From a bacterium (GTDB taxonomy: Bacteria; JAHJDO01), in contig JAUWOV010000016.1 in the NCBI GenBank assembly GCA_030611945.1, forward strand, positions 1 through 24,294: a DNA stretch of 24,294 nucleotides. The letters are read 5' to 3'. Position 1 is the stretch's first letter. Each line of letters begins with the position of its first letter. A program made the translations under genes and the position numbers. The notes under the pieces are model-generated. The model was given only the letters and a program-made list of their open reading frames with translations. It made no database searches and had not been told where the DNA came from. This document shows, one piece after another, positions 23,934 to 24,294 of the stretch.

Positions 23934-24113
23934 AATATTTCCCCAGGATTAAGGATTAAGACGCTTCGTCCTGAACCAGAGATTTCTCTCGGTTCGGGGC
24001 TTCGCTCTAAGGATTAAGTCTGTAGTGTGTAATGTTTTTACTTAATTCTTAATACTTACAACTTAATACTAAAAAATTGACAGTTTGTAACTTACTTGTT
24101 AAAATTCTATGCA
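23934..24113 (-). other. Long 5' leader of the rnf operon with direct repeats and a hairpin
   Basis: TAAGGATTAAG occurs at 23950-23960 and again at 24008-24018. Between the copies lies a 47-base segment with a hairpin (GAACC at 23973-23977 pairing with GGTTC at 23991-23995, extended by GAGA/TCTC) and two GCTTCG words. Beyond the second copy, about 24030-24070 is built from short ACTTAAT/TCTTAAT-like units. There is no open frame. I recognise no known riboswitch. It may be a small insertion flanked by direct repeats, or a regulatory leader. Confidence 0.45.
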
Positions 24114-24142
24114 ATGATATCAACTAATTTTTAGTTTGTCAA
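24114..24142 (-). promoter_or_regulatory. Promoter of the rnf operon
   Basis: On the minus strand TTGACA (24142-24137), a 17-base spacer and TATCAT (24119-24114). Transcription would start about 170 bases before rnfC. The -35 box lies only 16 bases inside the end of the right repeat, so the repeat borders the promoter directly. Confidence 0.7.
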
Positions 24143-24157
24143 AACAGGAAGGTAAAA

Positions 24158-24294
24158 AAGGGAACGGTCAACACATCATTACCCCCCTGGGCAGAAAAAG
24201 ACTGATCTAATCTAATCGCAGTATCAAGGTCAATAGGAGGAATCATAAGCAAGCGCTTGTCCAGATTCGGCACCTTATCTTTAGCTAATTGCCA
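24158..24294 (-). repeat. Terminal inverted repeat, right copy
   Basis: Exact reverse complement of bases 1-137. On the minus strand it carries the same open frame as the left copy, but here the frame runs into different sequence and stops at 24141-24139. The copies therefore share a defined right boundary just after GACCGTTCCCTT. Confidence 0.9.

Noticed and set aside
1-24294. Linear plasmid or phage with terminal inverted repeats
   Set aside because: The content is housekeeping arginine, aldolase and Rnf genes, with no replication, partition or virion genes. Contig ends in a dispersed repeat explain the symmetry better.
1-24294. tRNA, rRNA or CRISPR arrays
   Set aside because: The intergenic gaps are short, and I saw no cloverleaf, rRNA-like segment or regularly spaced repeats in them.

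Overview
The window is AT-rich and gene-dense, and almost every gene lies on the minus strand, so transcription runs from right to left. It looks like chromosomal DNA of a strictly anaerobic, uncultivated bacterium. The basis is an Rnf complex, the three [FeFe]-hydrogenase maturases, a class II aldolase, a complete-looking arginine operon using ArgJ, and good sigma-70-type promoters with 16-17 base spacers. An Omnitrophota-like or other deep anaerobic lineage is possible, but I cannot fix the taxon from sequence alone.

Right to left: (1) 24158-24294 is a repeat that is the exact reverse complement of 1-137. (2) 23934-24157 is a leader with direct repeats, a hairpin and a promoter. (3) 19667-23933 is rnfCDGEAB, with overlapping or abutting genes and an RnfB reduced to 94 residues without its ferredoxin domain. 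(4) 15829-19566 is hydF-hydG-hydE; no hydrogenase is present. HydG lacks one expected cysteine of its auxiliary cluster. (5) 12642-15739 starts from a promoter at 15791-15818 and holds a class II aldolase, a DegT-type aminotransferase with no ordinary start codon, a 49-residue lysine-rich protein and FabG. This runs into a phytoene-desaturase-like flavoprotein and a FabF-type ketosynthase (9907-12629). (6) 7911-9857 holds a Fic protein with its own promoter overlapped by repeats, an acyl carrier protein (ACP) and an isochorismatase-like hydrolase. (7) 912-7843 is argC-argJ-argB-argD-argF-(lytic transglycosylase)-argG from a promoter at 7872-7900. (8) 273-746 is a secreted cysteine-containing protein with its own strong promoter. 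(9) 1-159 is the left repeat with the tail of an open frame.

Working together: Rnf exchanges electrons between ferredoxin and NAD with ion pumping. HydEFG would build the H-cluster of a hydrogenase encoded elsewhere, so regions 3 and 4 form an energy island. The arg genes convert glutamate to argininosuccinate through the acetyl-recycling route; argH is not here. The ACP, ketosynthase, ketoreductase and desaturase-like genes form a small specialised lipid or polyene assembly set, the best candidate for undescribed biosynthesis. The Fic gene sits inside it and its last codons carry the ribosome site of the ACP. A roughly 21-33 base intergenic motif occurs four times, twice as part of the terminal repeats, and suggests a mobile or REP-like repeat family.
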